From Acidobacteriota bacterium (GTDB taxonomy: Bacteria; Acidobacteriota; Blastocatellia; RBC074), in NCBI GenBank assembly GCA_018269055.1, contig JAFDVI010000055.1, positions 1-64,000 on the forward strand: a stretch of DNA of 64,000 nt, written 5' to 3'. Made by a program: the position numbers and the translations under genes. Under the pieces are notes generated by a model. That model was not told where the DNA came from. It saw only the letters and a list, made by a program, of their open reading frames with translations, and did not search any database. Positions 56,454 through 64,000 of the stretch are shown one piece after another; within the stretch, counting starts at the first letter, position 1, and every line of letters starts with the position of its first letter.

Positions 56454-56858
56454 AAAGTTATGATTCCAGCCTTTCTATGGTTGAATGGTCTGTGGTGATT
56501 GGTTGAGTTGTCCGTGAACTTTAGAGAAGTTGCGTGCCCAATTACCACGACCAACAGCAATGTGAGTGTGATGATGAGCTTCGCCAGGAGCAGGATGACG
56601 AATGACCGGCGGGAATATATGAAACATGACTGGCGGCGAATGCGAGCCGGGCGGCATTGCAATTCAAATTGTAAGTACGATCTCCGGTCATCGGTTTTGA
56701 ATGCATCAGAGGAATTTGCTTTCAGCGGTTGCCGAAAACGCGGGCATCATAAGTGCCGATTCGCCAAATTGCAAACCGAATGGTTAAGCCGAACTTGCGA
56801 TTGACCAGGCTGATTCTTTGCTGCATCATCGCCGCCGCTTTATCCCAACACAATCGTT
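56454..56858. promoter_or_regulatory. 405-bp divergent intergenic region, serA / GNAT
   Basis: It must carry the promoters of serA (minus) and of the GNAT-DUF6916-GNAT group (plus). A frame of 70 codons on the minus strand (56450-56662, TTG start, one hydrophobic segment LLLAKLIITLTLLLVVVIG) ends in an ATGA overlap with serA, but it has no ribosome-binding site that I can see, so I do not call it a gene. Otherwise nothing recognisable. Confidence 0.4.
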
Positions 56859-57338
56859 ATGACTCGTATCTCCCCAGATTCCATTTCCCTACGCCCGGCA
56901 GATCAAAGCGACGAAGCTTTCTTGTTCGAGCTTTATCGCGACACACGTGCGGAAGAAATGGCTGCCTGGGGATGGGACGCGGCTCAACAGCAGGCATTTT
57001 TAGGCTTGCAATTCCGTGCGCGCAATACTTCTTACTCCGCCTATCCGAACACTGAACATTCGATTATTCTTGCTGACAATCATCCAATTGGACGGTTACT
57101 GATTTCCGGAATGGAAAACGAAATCCGGTTAGTAGACATTGCTTTGCTGGCGAATGTGCGCGGATTGGGTATTGGCGCAACGCTGATCGCAGAACTATTC
57201 CTTCGAGCCGTCAGCGAAGGCAAACCGCTGCGCCTGCATGTGGATAAGTTCAACCGCGCTTTCCCGTTTTATCAGCGGCTGGGATTTCAAATCATCGAAG
57301 ACACTGGGACACAATACTTTATGGAATGGCGGGGCTAA
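56859..57338 (+). CDS. GNAT-family N-acetyltransferase (first of a pair)
   Basis: 159 residues. The acetyl-CoA motif A is LVDIALLANVRGLGIGATLI (RxxGxG), followed by motif B with KFNRAFPFYQRLGFQIIEDT. The N-terminus ISLRPADQSDEAFLFELYRD is like that of its neighbour two genes on, with which it shares the motif order Sx.lRp..., so they look like paralogues. Substrate unknown. The Shine-Dalgarno is weak. Confidence 0.85.
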   Translation: MTRISPDSISLRPADQSDEAFLFELYRDTRAEEMAAWGWDAAQQQAFLGLQFRARNTSYSAYPNTEHSIILADNHPIGRLLISGMENEIRLVDIALLANVRGLGIGATLIAELFLRAVSEGKPLRLHVDKFNRAFPFYQRLGFQIIEDTGTQYFMEWRG

Positions 57339-57359
57339 TTCCCTGGCCAGGAGATGACT

Positions 57360-57674
57360 ATGCTTGATTCATTACATTACGAAGACTATCTGCCCCACAT
57401 CGGCAGCAAGTTCAAAGCGCCCATCACAGAAGATTTGACCGTTGAGTTTGAATTGATCGGCGTTGAAAACAAACCGCCTTCGCCCAAACAGGAACAATTC
57501 ATTTTGAATTTCCGTCTGCCCAAATCGTATCCGATTCGGCACGTGCAGTTTATGTTCACGCTACAACATGAGATCTTGGGCGAAGGACAGATGTTTCTGG
57601 TCCCTATCCAAGATCAGACCGAAAGCATCATTTACGAGGCAGTGTTCAATCGTCCTATTGAAGCCAAAGCATGA
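57360..57674 (+). CDS. DUF6916-like protein
   Basis: 104 residues from the ATG at 57360 (the ATG two codons earlier is too close to the AGGAG box). The sequence is beta-rich: IGSKFKAPITEDLTVEFELI, QEQFILNFRLPKSYPIRHVQ, and FTLQHEILGEGQMFLVPIQD, then YEAVFNRP at the end. H...LG...MFLVPI...YEAVFN is the pattern I associate with DUF6916, found near tail-fibre-like (microcystin-dependent) protein genes in other genomes (from memory). Function unknown. It overlaps the second GNAT gene (ATGA). Confidence 0.75.
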   Translation: MLDSLHYEDYLPHIGSKFKAPITEDLTVEFELIGVENKPPSPKQEQFILNFRLPKSYPIRHVQFMFTLQHEILGEGQMFLVPIQDQTESIIYEAVFNRPIEAKA

Positions 57675-58165
57675 CTGAAACCACTATCACTCCCAGCATA
57701 CGACTTCGCTCGTCAGTCCCAGAAGACGAGGATTTTCTGGTCGCCGTTTATGGTTCGACGCGCCAACAGGAACTGGCAATGGTTCCCTGGACAGAGGAGC
57801 AAAAAGAGGCTTTCGTCAGATTCCAACTGAAAGCGCAACTGGCGCATTACCAAAACGAATATCCGAATGCTGAATACTCGATCATCCTGTTTGACGATCA
57901 ACCGGTAGGGCGACTGTACATTGACCGGCGAGAAGACGACCTTCGGATCATGGACATTACGCTGCTGCCCGAACATCGAGGGAAAGGTATCAGTTCGCCA
58001 ATCATCCGGCATTTGATGGATGAGGCTTCGGTTTTAGAAAAACGACTTTCGATCAACCTGGACAAACTGAGTCAATCGCAGCCCATTTTTGAGCACTTCG
58101 GGTTCAATCCGGCTGAAGACTCAGGATTTCACGTGTTGTATGCCTGGCATCCGCAACACGCCTGA
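57671..58165 (+). CDS. GNAT-family N-acetyltransferase (second of a pair)
   Basis: 164 residues, related to the first GNAT. Motif A reads IMDITLLPEHRGKGISSPII: the last Gly of RxxGxG is Ser here, which is allowed in some members. The C-terminal motif is LDKLSQSQPIFEHFGFNPAE. The start codon overlaps the DUF6916 stop, so the two are co-translated. Probably acts on the same kind of substrate as its partner. Confidence 0.85.
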   Translation: MTETTITPSIRLRSSVPEDEDFLVAVYGSTRQQELAMVPWTEEQKEAFVRFQLKAQLAHYQNEYPNAEYSIILFDDQPVGRLYIDRREDDLRIMDITLLPEHRGKGISSPIIRHLMDEASVLEKRLSINLDKLSQSQPIFEHFGFNPAEDSGFHVLYAWHPQHA

Positions 58166-58292
58166 ATTCTCCAATCAGGGCAAATCCAAGCGCGTCGAGT
58201 GTCACTCAACTTACATAACTCACAGCATCAAAAGGACTTTTACAACTTTTTACCACGCGAATACTTGACTAAATCTGGAGTTGACCGCAACC

Positions 58293-58334
58293 TGACGGCG
58301 GCATTTGTCGTAAGCGTGACGGCGGCATTTGTCG
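58293..58334 (+). repeat. Two direct copies of an 18-bp repeat upstream of dinB-queE-queC
   Basis: TGACGGCGGCATTTGTCG occurs at 58293-58310 and again at 58317-58334, 24 nt apart (about two helical turns). It lies 66-107 nt before the start of the DinB gene, so it could be a tandem regulator-binding site. Confidence 0.5.
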
Positions 58335-58399
58335 CGAATCAAACATCAAGAAACATTGTCATCCACCAACTCAACCTAACCTTTCGAAAAGGAGAACTT

Positions 58400-58996
58400 A
58401 TGAAGGAGAGAATTCTCGCTTTGCGTTATCTGGTCAGCACTTTGGCGGTCACCATGGCCTTCGGGCTGGTGTGCGTCGCCCAAACGGCGTCGGCAGCATC
58501 GGCCAAACCAATCCAAAGTGCCGCCAGCAGCGCTCCCGATCATATTGCAATGATGGTTGCCGACTGGACGCGTGCGCGCGATTACACCAAAGAATATCTG
58601 GACGCCATGCCGGAAGACGGTTACGGTCTGAAACCGACGCCGGAAATTCGTAGCTTTGCCGAACAGATGCTGCATTTGGCCAATGCCAACTATGCGTTTG
58701 CGGCAGCAGCCACAGGCATTGCCAGTCCAAGCAAAGTCAATTTGGAAAAAACGGACTCGATGAAAACCAAAGCCGCCTGCACCAAAGCCGTTACGGACAG
58801 CTACGATTTCGTAATCAGTTCAATCAAAGCGACCGATCCGAAGAAGCTCGGCGAATCCGTCAAGGTTTTCGGCCAGGATATGACGCGCGGCGTGGCGCTG
58901 GCCAAAGCGTTTGAACATCAGACTCACCACCGCGGTCAGACGACGATTTACATTCGGCTGAAAGGCGCGAAACCTCCGCAGGAAAAATTGTTTTAG
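58400..58996 (+). CDS. Exported DinB-family protein
   Basis: 198 residues from the ATG at 58400 (AAAAGGAGA box). A signal peptide (cleavage near TASAAS) precedes a DinB/YfiT four-helix domain. The usual metal triad is present: the first His in EQMLHLANANYAF and the two in FEHQTHHRGQTTIY. DinB-fold proteins are thiol transferases or hydrolases of low-molecular-weight thiols; the function is not known here. It is followed 5 nt later by queE. Confidence 0.88.
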   Translation: MKERILALRYLVSTLAVTMAFGLVCVAQTASAASAKPIQSAASSAPDHIAMMVADWTRARDYTKEYLDAMPEDGYGLKPTPEIRSFAEQMLHLANANYAFAAAATGIASPSKVNLEKTDSMKTKAACTKAVTDSYDFVISSIKATDPKKLGESVKVFGQDMTRGVALAKAFEHQTHHRGQTTIYIRLKGAKPPQEKLF

Positions 58997-59001
58997 TCGA
59001 A

Positions 59002-59643
59002 ATGCGGATCACCGAAATTTTCTATTCCATACAGGGCGAGTCCTCTTATGCGGGCTTGCCCTGTGTTTTTGTGCGCTTGACGTGGTGCAATTTGCGCTGC
59101 TCGTGGTGTGACAGCGAATACACGTTCACCGGCGGAACGGAAATAAGCGTTGACGAAGTCATGGAGCAGGTTCGCGGTTACGGCTGCAACCTGGTCGAAA
59201 TCACAGGCGGCGAACCGCTGGTCCAAAAACGCGAATGCAGCGAACTGGTCCGGCGGTTATGCGACGAAGGATTCACCGTGCTGATTGAAACCGGCGGAAG
59301 TTTGGACACAAACGTGCTCGATCCGCGCGCCATCAAAATTCTGGACGTAAAATGTCCGGGCAGCGGCGAAGCCGAACGCAATTACTGGCCGAACCTGGAA
59401 CGGTTGAACCCGCAAGACGAAATCAAATTCGTTATCGCGGATCAAGCGGATTTTGACTTCGCCCTGGAAGTTATTGCCAAATACAAACTCAGCGACCGAC
59501 AGCCGCAGGTATTGTTTTCTCCGGTCTGGGGCGCTGTGGAGTTCAAGGATTTGGCCGCCTGGGTGCTGCATTCTGGAGTTCGCGCCCGTATGCAATTGCA
59601 GCTTCACAAATATATTTGGGGACCGGACACCAAGGGAGTTTGA
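59002..59643 (+). CDS. queE: 7-carboxy-7-deazaguanine synthase
   Basis: 213 residues, the short form of this radical SAM enzyme. The cluster motif is TWCNLRCSWCDSEYTF (CxxxCxxC). SIQGESSYAGLPCVFVRL and VEITGGEPLVQ follow the family pattern. It turns 6-carboxytetrahydropterin into CDG, a step to queuosine or archaeosine-type bases. It is part of the DinB-queE-queC operon; queD and queF are not in the window. Confidence 0.95.
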   Translation: MRITEIFYSIQGESSYAGLPCVFVRLTWCNLRCSWCDSEYTFTGGTEISVDEVMEQVRGYGCNLVEITGGEPLVQKRECSELVRRLCDEGFTVLIETGGSLDTNVLDPRAIKILDVKCPGSGEAERNYWPNLERLNPQDEIKFVIADQADFDFALEVIAKYKLSDRQPQVLFSPVWGAVEFKDLAAWVLHSGVRARMQLQLHKYIWGPDTKGV

Positions 59644-59652
59644 AACCAAACC

Positions 59653-60324
59653 ATGCTTGCAGTGGTCTTAACAAGTGGCGGAATGGACAGTTGCGTGACA
59701 ACGGCAATCGCCGTCAGCGAATGCGATGAAATCGCTTTGCTGCATGTCAGTTACGGTCAGCGAACCGAACGACGTGAGTTGAAAGCTTTCCATGACATTG
59801 CCGATTTTTATCGACCCAATCGCCGACTTGCAACGAACATAGCTCACCTGGCAGAGATTGGCGGTTCTTCCCTGACTGATGTCAGGATCGAAGTCAGTCA
59901 GGCAGATTTGGAATCAAAGGAAATTCCGACTTCCTATGTGCCGTTTCGCAACGCGCATTTGCTGGCGATTGCAACCAGTTGGGCGGAAGTCATTGGCGCG
60001 GGCCGGATTTATATTGGCGCAGTCGCCGAAGACAGTTCCGGCTATCCGGATTGCCGGCCTGAGTTTTATGAAGCATACCAACGCGTAATTGACATCGGTA
60101 CCAAGCCCGATACGCATATTGAAATCGTGACACCGGTCATCCAGCTTCGCAAAAGTGAAATCGTCTTGCGGGGAATGAAACTCGGAGCCCCATTGAACCT
60201 GAGTTGGTCGTGCTATAAACGCGAAGATGTCGCCTGCGGCGAGTGTGATAGTTGTGCGCTGCGGTTGCGCGGATTCCGAGAAGCGGGCCTTGCCGATCCC
60301 ATTCCCTATGCCCGGGTGGCTTGA
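59653..60324 (+). CDS. queC: 7-cyano-7-deazaguanine synthase
   Basis: 223 residues, normal length. The PP-loop is [15 protein letters not shown], and the zinc Cys residues are in [20 protein letters not shown]. It converts CDG to preQ0 with ATP and ammonia. It begins 9 nt after queE. Together they would make preQ0 for tRNA queuosine, or for DNA modification; no dpd genes are seen. Confidence 0.96.
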   Translation: MLAVVLTSGGMDSCVTTAIAVSECDEIALLHVSYGQRTERRELKAFHDIADFYRPNRRLATNIAHLAEIGGSSLTDVRIEVSQADLESKEIPTSYVPFRNAHLLAIATSWAEVIGAGRIYIGAVAEDSSGYPDCRPEFYEAYQRVIDIGTKPDTHIEIVTPVIQLRKSEIVLRGMKLGAPLNLSWSCYKREDVACGECDSCALRLRGFREAGLADPIPYARVA

Positions 60325-60567
60325 ATCTTTGGCGAATTGAAATCTGATTTTTGGGCGGCTAGAATCCGCTCGCATTGATTCAAGGGTTTTACTTTCAAGC
60401 TATCGAATTCAACAATACTAAACACTGGCGCGCCAGAGACAGCAGGCGGTTGGCAAAACACGTAGATGTACCTGTGCAACGTTTCCGCCAAAGCCACATC
60501 CAATGCCGCGCTCGAAATGGCGATGTTTGAGTTTCAATCAGTTACAGCAAAAAACGGAGGAAAGAAC

Positions 60568-61836
60568 ATGAAGATCAAGAATCTTTTGTCGGCGCTGGCG
60601 GGTTGCGCGCTCTTCTCATTGCTGACCATCAACGCATTTGCGCAGGTGGGACGCATTGAGGGCGACGTTGTCAAAGCTGACACCAAAGAACCGGTGGTCG
60701 GCGCAGAAGTGCAAATCGTTCGCACCGACATCAAAGGCAGTTACCCGGTGAAAACAGACAAAAAAGGTCACTTCCTGCACGCGGGCGTGCCGTTCGTCGG
60801 CACGTACACAATTATTGTTTCGGCGGAAGGTTGTGAACCGGCCTTCAACCAAGGCGTTCGCCCGGACAGAGAACCGCTCAAATTCGAGCTTCGCGTGGGT
60901 GATGGTCGCAAATTGACAATGGATGACCTGAAGAAAGCTCCCGGCCCAGGCGGAAACACAGCAGGCGGCGCTCCCCCGAAACCGATGAGCGAAGCCGAGA
61001 AGAAAAAAGCCGACGAGGAATACAAAAAAGCGTTGGCGGAGCGTGATGAAGCTGAGAAATACAATGCGTCCATTGCGGTCATCAACGTCAAGCTGAAAGA
61101 AGGCAATGACGCCATGACCAAGGGTGATTTCAATACTGCTGTCACAGCGTTCAAAGAAGCCGTCACCGCCAATCCAGGCATTCATATTTCGCAAGGCAAC
61201 CTTGCCATCGCATTGCAAAAACGTGCGGTGAAAGCCTTCAACGAAGGCAATCGCGACGCCGCGAAACAGGATTTTCTGGATTCCATCGTCGCTTGTACCA
61301 AAGCGCTGGAAGGATTGGATACGACGGAAAAAGACTCCAAACAGAAAAATGACCCCGCTCAAAACAAGGTCAATCGCCGAACATATTTGACTGTCCGCGC
61401 CGAATCGGAAGGTATTCTCGGCAGCAAATTCTTCGACGGCCCGCAGGCCGAAGCTGCCGTGAAAGATTACGATGCAGTCGCTGAATTGACGGACGATCCC
61501 GCCAAGAAGAAAGAACTTCCGATCAAAGGCGCGAAGGTTTTGTTCGACGCCGGTCAGACGGATGCCGCCATCGCGGCTTACCAAAAAGTTCTGGATGGAG
61601 ATAAAGACAATATCGAAGCCTGGTACGGAATCGGCCTGGCCTACGCGCAAGCAGGCAAGTTCAAAGAATCCGCGGATTCCCTGCAAACCTTCGTCGAAAA
61701 AGCTCCCGGCACCGACGGACGTGTTGCAGAAGCCAAGACCGTGATCGCAGAACTGGTTCGCGGTAACAACCTGCCCCCGCCGAAATCTTTGGACGACGGA
61801 AAAAGAAAAGCCGCTCCGCCCAAGAAAAAACCCTAA
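60568..61836 (+). CDS. Exported carboxypeptidase-regulatory-like/TPR protein
   Basis: 422 residues from the ATG at 60568 (ACGGAGG box); the upstream in-frame ATG at 60466 would put 34 residues before the signal peptide. A signal peptide (cleavage near NAFAQ) leads to a CarboxypepD_reg Ig-like domain (27-110, GRIEGDVVKADTKEPVVGAE). A Lys/Glu-rich helix follows (about 130-165), then TPRs (FNTAVTAFKEAVTANPGIH to GIGLAYAQAGKFKESADSLQ). It probably stays in the periplasm as a scaffold. A large terminator follows. Confidence 0.88.
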   Translation: MKIKNLLSALAGCALFSLLTINAFAQVGRIEGDVVKADTKEPVVGAEVQIVRTDIKGSYPVKTDKKGHFLHAGVPFVGTYTIIVSAEGCEPAFNQGVRPDREPLKFELRVGDGRKLTMDDLKKAPGPGGNTAGGAPPKPMSEAEKKKADEEYKKALAERDEAEKYNASIAVINVKLKEGNDAMTKGDFNTAVTAFKEAVTANPGIHISQGNLAIALQKRAVKAFNEGNRDAAKQDFLDSIVACTKALEGLDTTEKDSKQKNDPAQNKVNRRTYLTVRAESEGILGSKFFDGPQAEAAVKDYDAVAELTDDPAKKKELPIKGAKVLFDAGQTDAAIAAYQKVLDGDKDNIEAWYGIGLAYAQAGKFKESADSLQTFVEKAPGTDGRVAEAKTVIAELVRGNNLPPPKSLDDGKRKAAPPKKKP

Positions 61837-61860
61837 CCCAATCGCTCTTTGCGATCCCGG

Positions 61861-61909
61861 AAAATGCCAGAGGGCAGATCGTTGCTAACGATCTGCCCTC
61901 TGGCATTTT
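61861..61909 (+). terminator. Strong rho-independent terminator
   Basis: Perfect 23-bp stem (61861-61883 with 61887-61909) around a 3-nt loop. The outer base pairs are A/T, giving the T run on the plus strand. It lies 25 nt after the stop codon of the TPR gene. Confidence 0.9.
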
Positions 61910-62510
61910 AATCGCCCACAAACATCGGCGCTTAAACGGCTACCTGACCTTCTGGCCGAGCACGCCACGTAACCGACAGTCGCGACCTCGAACTACCAGA
62001 TGGGCAGAGTCTTCAACCGCCACTTCCGGTAGGCGGGGGCCGGACATCGCTTTCAAATGCTCCTCCTCCGATTTGATCATTGGCATCGCTGGCTTCATCG
62101 CTCCGTGAGCAATAGCCTTACAGGTGCAAAACGCTCGAGGCGCGAACCGTTTGTGAAGAAACTTCACTGTGCTGTTCGCCCTTTTTTGCTTTTGCTTCCT
62201 TGACATCCTCCCACGCAGATTGACTGTGGCAAGCAGGCGGCAATTCAATCGGCGCTTGGACGCAGGAAAGATTGAAATACAGCCGCGGCCAGTGATACAT
62301 TGCCATTGTATTGCTAAGCGGTTGTAGTCATTGACCATCTCAAGTTCAATCAATAGTTTCAACAGCATTGATTTCGTTGCTCATCGTAGCATCTGAAGGC
62401 AGCAAAGATAGGGCGAAGGAGCGCCGCGCACGCCCTTCAAAATCTACGGAATTCCTTGCCCACAGCGCTGTCTTCATTCCATTTCCAACCTTATGTTTAG
62501 GAGGAATTCG
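61910..62510. promoter_or_regulatory. 601-bp noncoding region upstream of the molybdoenzyme genes
   Basis: Beyond the terminator this stretch shows no convincing gene. A 142-codon frame on the minus strand (61940-62368) has a cysteine-scattered, low-complexity composition and no family likeness. The region should contain the promoter of the (2Fe-2S)/CoxL genes. An AGGAGG box lies just before the GTG at 62511. Confidence 0.45.
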
Positions 62511-62981
62511 GTGAATATCTCTCTTTCCATCAACGGCACAAAATACGAAGCCGATGTCGAACCGCGCTTATTGCTGGTTCACCTGATTCGCGACGTGGTC
62601 GGACTGACGGGCACGCACATCGGCTGCGAAACGTCCATCTGCGGCGCTTGCACGGTGATGCTGGACGGCAAAACGGCCAAATCCTGCTGCGTACTGGCCG
62701 TTCAAGCCGATGGCGCAGAAGTTATTACAATCGAAGGCCTGGCCCAGAACGGCCAACTTCACCCGGTTCAGGAGGGCTTCTGGGAAAAACATGGATTACA
62801 GTGCGGCTATTGCACGCCGGGAATGATTATGGCTGCCTGCGGGCTGCTGAAAGACACCCCCAATCCAACTGAAGAAGAAATCCGTCACGGGATCGAAGGC
62901 AATTTATGCCGCTGCACTGGCTACCAAAACATCGTCGAAGCGGTGAAATACGCGGCGGATAAACTCAAAGCCCAAGCCTGA
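62511..62981 (+). CDS. (2Fe-2S)-binding subunit of a xanthine dehydrogenase/CO dehydrogenase-family enzyme
   Basis: 156 residues from a GTG at 62511, placed 6-7 nt after a perfect AGGAGG. Two iron-sulphur clusters: the plant-type [18 protein letters not shown] with later Cys (KSCCVLAV), and the second [15 protein letters not shown] with [16 protein letters not shown]. It carries electrons from the molybdenum site of the large subunit to FAD or another acceptor. It corresponds to CoxS/XdhC/IorA small chains; the substrate cannot be read. It lies 14 nt before the large subunit. Confidence 0.95.
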   Translation: MNISLSINGTKYEADVEPRLLLVHLIRDVVGLTGTHIGCETSICGACTVMLDGKTAKSCCVLAVQADGAEVITIEGLAQNGQLHPVQEGFWEKHGLQCGYCTPGMIMAACGLLKDTPNPTEEEIRHGIEGNLCRCTGYQNIVEAVKYAADKLKAQA

Positions 62982-62995
62982 AAGGAGATGCGGAC

Positions 62996-64000
62996 ATGTC
63001 GTTTTTAGCAAAATATATTGGACAAAAAGTGAAGCGCACAGAAGACCCGCGTCTGGTCAAAGGCATTGGGCATTACGTGGATGACATCAAACTGGCAGAT
63101 ACGCTGAGCGTTGTCATTGTGCGAAGCCAATATGCGCACGCAAAAATCAATTTCATCAACACGGACGCTGCGAAGGCATCGCCCGGAATCGTCGCCATTT
63201 ACACCGGAGCCGACATCGCGGGCAAAATCGGCAATGTTCCTTGTGCAGCGGCGCTGCCTGGATTGAACGTGCCGAAATATCCCGTGCTGGCCAGCGGCAA
63301 AGTGATTTTTGTCGGCCAGCCGGTAGCCGCCGTCGTCGCCACGGATAAATACAAAGCCCGCGACGCAGCCGATCTGATCGAAATTGACTGCGACCCGCTG
63401 GATGTCATCAGCGACGCCGAAGCTGCTGCCCAAAATGATTCCCCAATCATTCACGAAGAGTTCGGAACCAACATCGCCTTCACGCATCAGGCCGGAACCG
63501 GCGATGTGGACGCAGCCTTTGCCGCAGCCGACAAGATTGTCAAAGAGAAATTGAACCATCAACGGCTGGCGCCCATTTCGATGGAGCCGCGCGGCGTGTT
63601 AGCGCAATACTTCCCCGGCGAAGAGCAATTGAATTTGTGGTCTTCGACACAGATTCCACACTTAATGCGCACACAGGTCGCGTTGATGCTGGGAATTGCG
63701 GAAAACAAATTGCGCGTCATCACCCCGGAGGTCGGCGGCGGGTTCGGCTGCAAGCTGAATGTGTATGCTGAAGAAGCGCTGCTCGGATGGATTGCGATGC
63801 AACTGGGCAAGCCTGTGAAGTGGATCGAATCCCGTCGCGAAAATTTCCAGGCGACAATTCACGGTCGCGCGCAAGTCGGTACCTGTGAAGTCGCTGTCAA
63901 AAACGACGGCACATTGCTGGGGCTTCGGTACAACGTCACGGCGGACTTGGGAGCGTATTTGCAACTGCTGACTCCGGCGATCCCCACGCTGACCGGGTTG
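62996..64000 (+). CDS. Molybdopterin-binding large subunit, xanthine dehydrogenase/CoxL family (3' end cut)
   Basis: The frame starts at the ATG at 62996 (AAAGGAG box) and stays open to the right edge, giving about 335 residues of an expected 750-800. Motifs: YIGQKVKRTEDPRLVKGIGH, VRSQYAHAKI, HEEFGTNIAFTHQAGTGDVD, VEPRG-like MEPRGVLAQYF, and the molybdopterin loop VTPEVGGGFGCKLNVYAEEA. The active-site loop that separates true CO dehydrogenase (AYxCSFR) from other members is beyond the edge. It forms the hydroxylase with the preceding small subunit; a FAD (CoxM) subunit would be expected downstream. Confidence 0.93.
   Translation, partial: MSFLAKYIGQKVKRTEDPRLVKGIGHYVDDIKLADTLSVVIVRSQYAHAKINFINTDAAKASPGIVAIYTGADIAGKIGNVPCAAALPGLNVPKYPVLASGKVIFVGQPVAAVVATDKYKARDAADLIEIDCDPLDVISDAEAAAQNDSPIIHEEFGTNIAFTHQAGTGDVDAAFAAADKIVKEKLNHQRLAPISMEPRGVLAQYFPGEEQLNLWSSTQIPHLMRTQVALMLGIAENKLRVITPEVGGGFGCKLNVYAEEALLGWIAMQLGKPVKWIESRRENFQATIHGRAQVGTCEVAVKNDGTLLGLRYNVTADLGAYLQLLTPAIPTLTGL

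Noticed and set aside
56450-56662. 70-residue minus-strand frame with one hydrophobic segment, ending in an ATGA overlap with serA
   Set aside because: TTG start without a visible Shine-Dalgarno and no recognisable family. The overlap alone is weak evidence, so it is kept only as a note.
58166-58399. preQ1 riboswitch before dinB-queE-queC
   Set aside because: I looked for the short stem-loop with an A-rich tail ending near the ribosome-binding site and did not find it. Only the direct repeat stands out.
61940-62368. 142-residue minus-strand frame
   Set aside because: Odd composition, no family likeness and no ribosome-binding site. It lies in the gap before the molybdoenzyme genes.

Overview
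The window looks like a chromosomal piece of a Gram-negative, heterotrophic bacterium. The lipoprotein and signal-peptide genes, exported peptidases and hydrolases, TPR-CHAT protein, Uma2 endonuclease, HYR-repeat surface protein and dispersed hairpin repeats together resemble Acidobacteriota, perhaps the Blastocatellia. That placement is inference: there is no rRNA gene here. I saw no tRNA gene, CRISPR array, phage or transposase gene.

Left part (1-34900). The 3' end of a HYR-repeat adhesin-like gene converges, across a strong bidirectional terminator, on a 1946-residue zinc-ribbon membrane protein. Next come a four-gene minus-strand group (FCD-GntR regulator, PQQ-propeller protein, Uma2 nuclease, second GntR regulator), a LACTB-like serine hydrolase coupled to an EamA transporter, a BON protein, a TPR-CHAT protein whose catalytic pair looks lost, an oxidoreductase, a BatA/vWA protein with a PIG-L deacetylase, an S9 peptidase, an M20 hydrolase with a class II aldolase, a GarR-type dehydrogenase, an APC permease and a CocE-type hydrolase. 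A tightly overlapping four-gene operon follows: a two-TM protein, a 53-residue one-TM protein, a ferric-reductase-like/Rieske fusion and a Cys-motif protein. It looks like a small membrane redox complex and is one of the best candidates for an undescribed system.

Middle part (34937-56453), nearly all on the minus strand. Read in the direction of transcription it runs serA, hisF, alpha/beta hydrolase, hisIE, patatin-like protein, trpE, a double cyclophilin, trpG, trpD, trpC, trpF, trpB, an unknown 168-residue protein, two TlpA thioredoxins, a repeat protein, gyrA, a TPR lipoprotein and an Hfq/Sm-like protein with a long Gly-rich and Lys-rich N-terminus. SerA supplies the serine pathway that feeds TrpB. 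No trpA is visible beside trpB. The trp genes are joined by 1-4 nt overlaps, and a cyclophilin sits inside the operon.

Right part (56859-64000), plus strand. Two GNAT acetyltransferases flank a DUF6916-like protein. Then come an exported DinB protein with queE and queC (7-deazaguanine synthesis), a carboxypeptidase-regulatory/TPR protein ending in a 23-bp-stem terminator, and the small and large subunits of a xanthine-dehydrogenase/CO-dehydrogenase family molybdoenzyme, the latter cut by the right edge.

The window also carries much repeat DNA. Tandem 7-bp arrays resemble cyanobacterial STRR repeats: one encodes the hydrophobic core of a lipoprotein signal peptide, one lies in frame inside the vWA gene, one spans the trpE/cyclophilin junction, and two form a perfect 29-bp inverted repeat between serA and hisF. 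Three non-autonomous hairpin elements (27908-28083, 51849-52066, 53876-53970) look like MITE or REP/BIME repeats.
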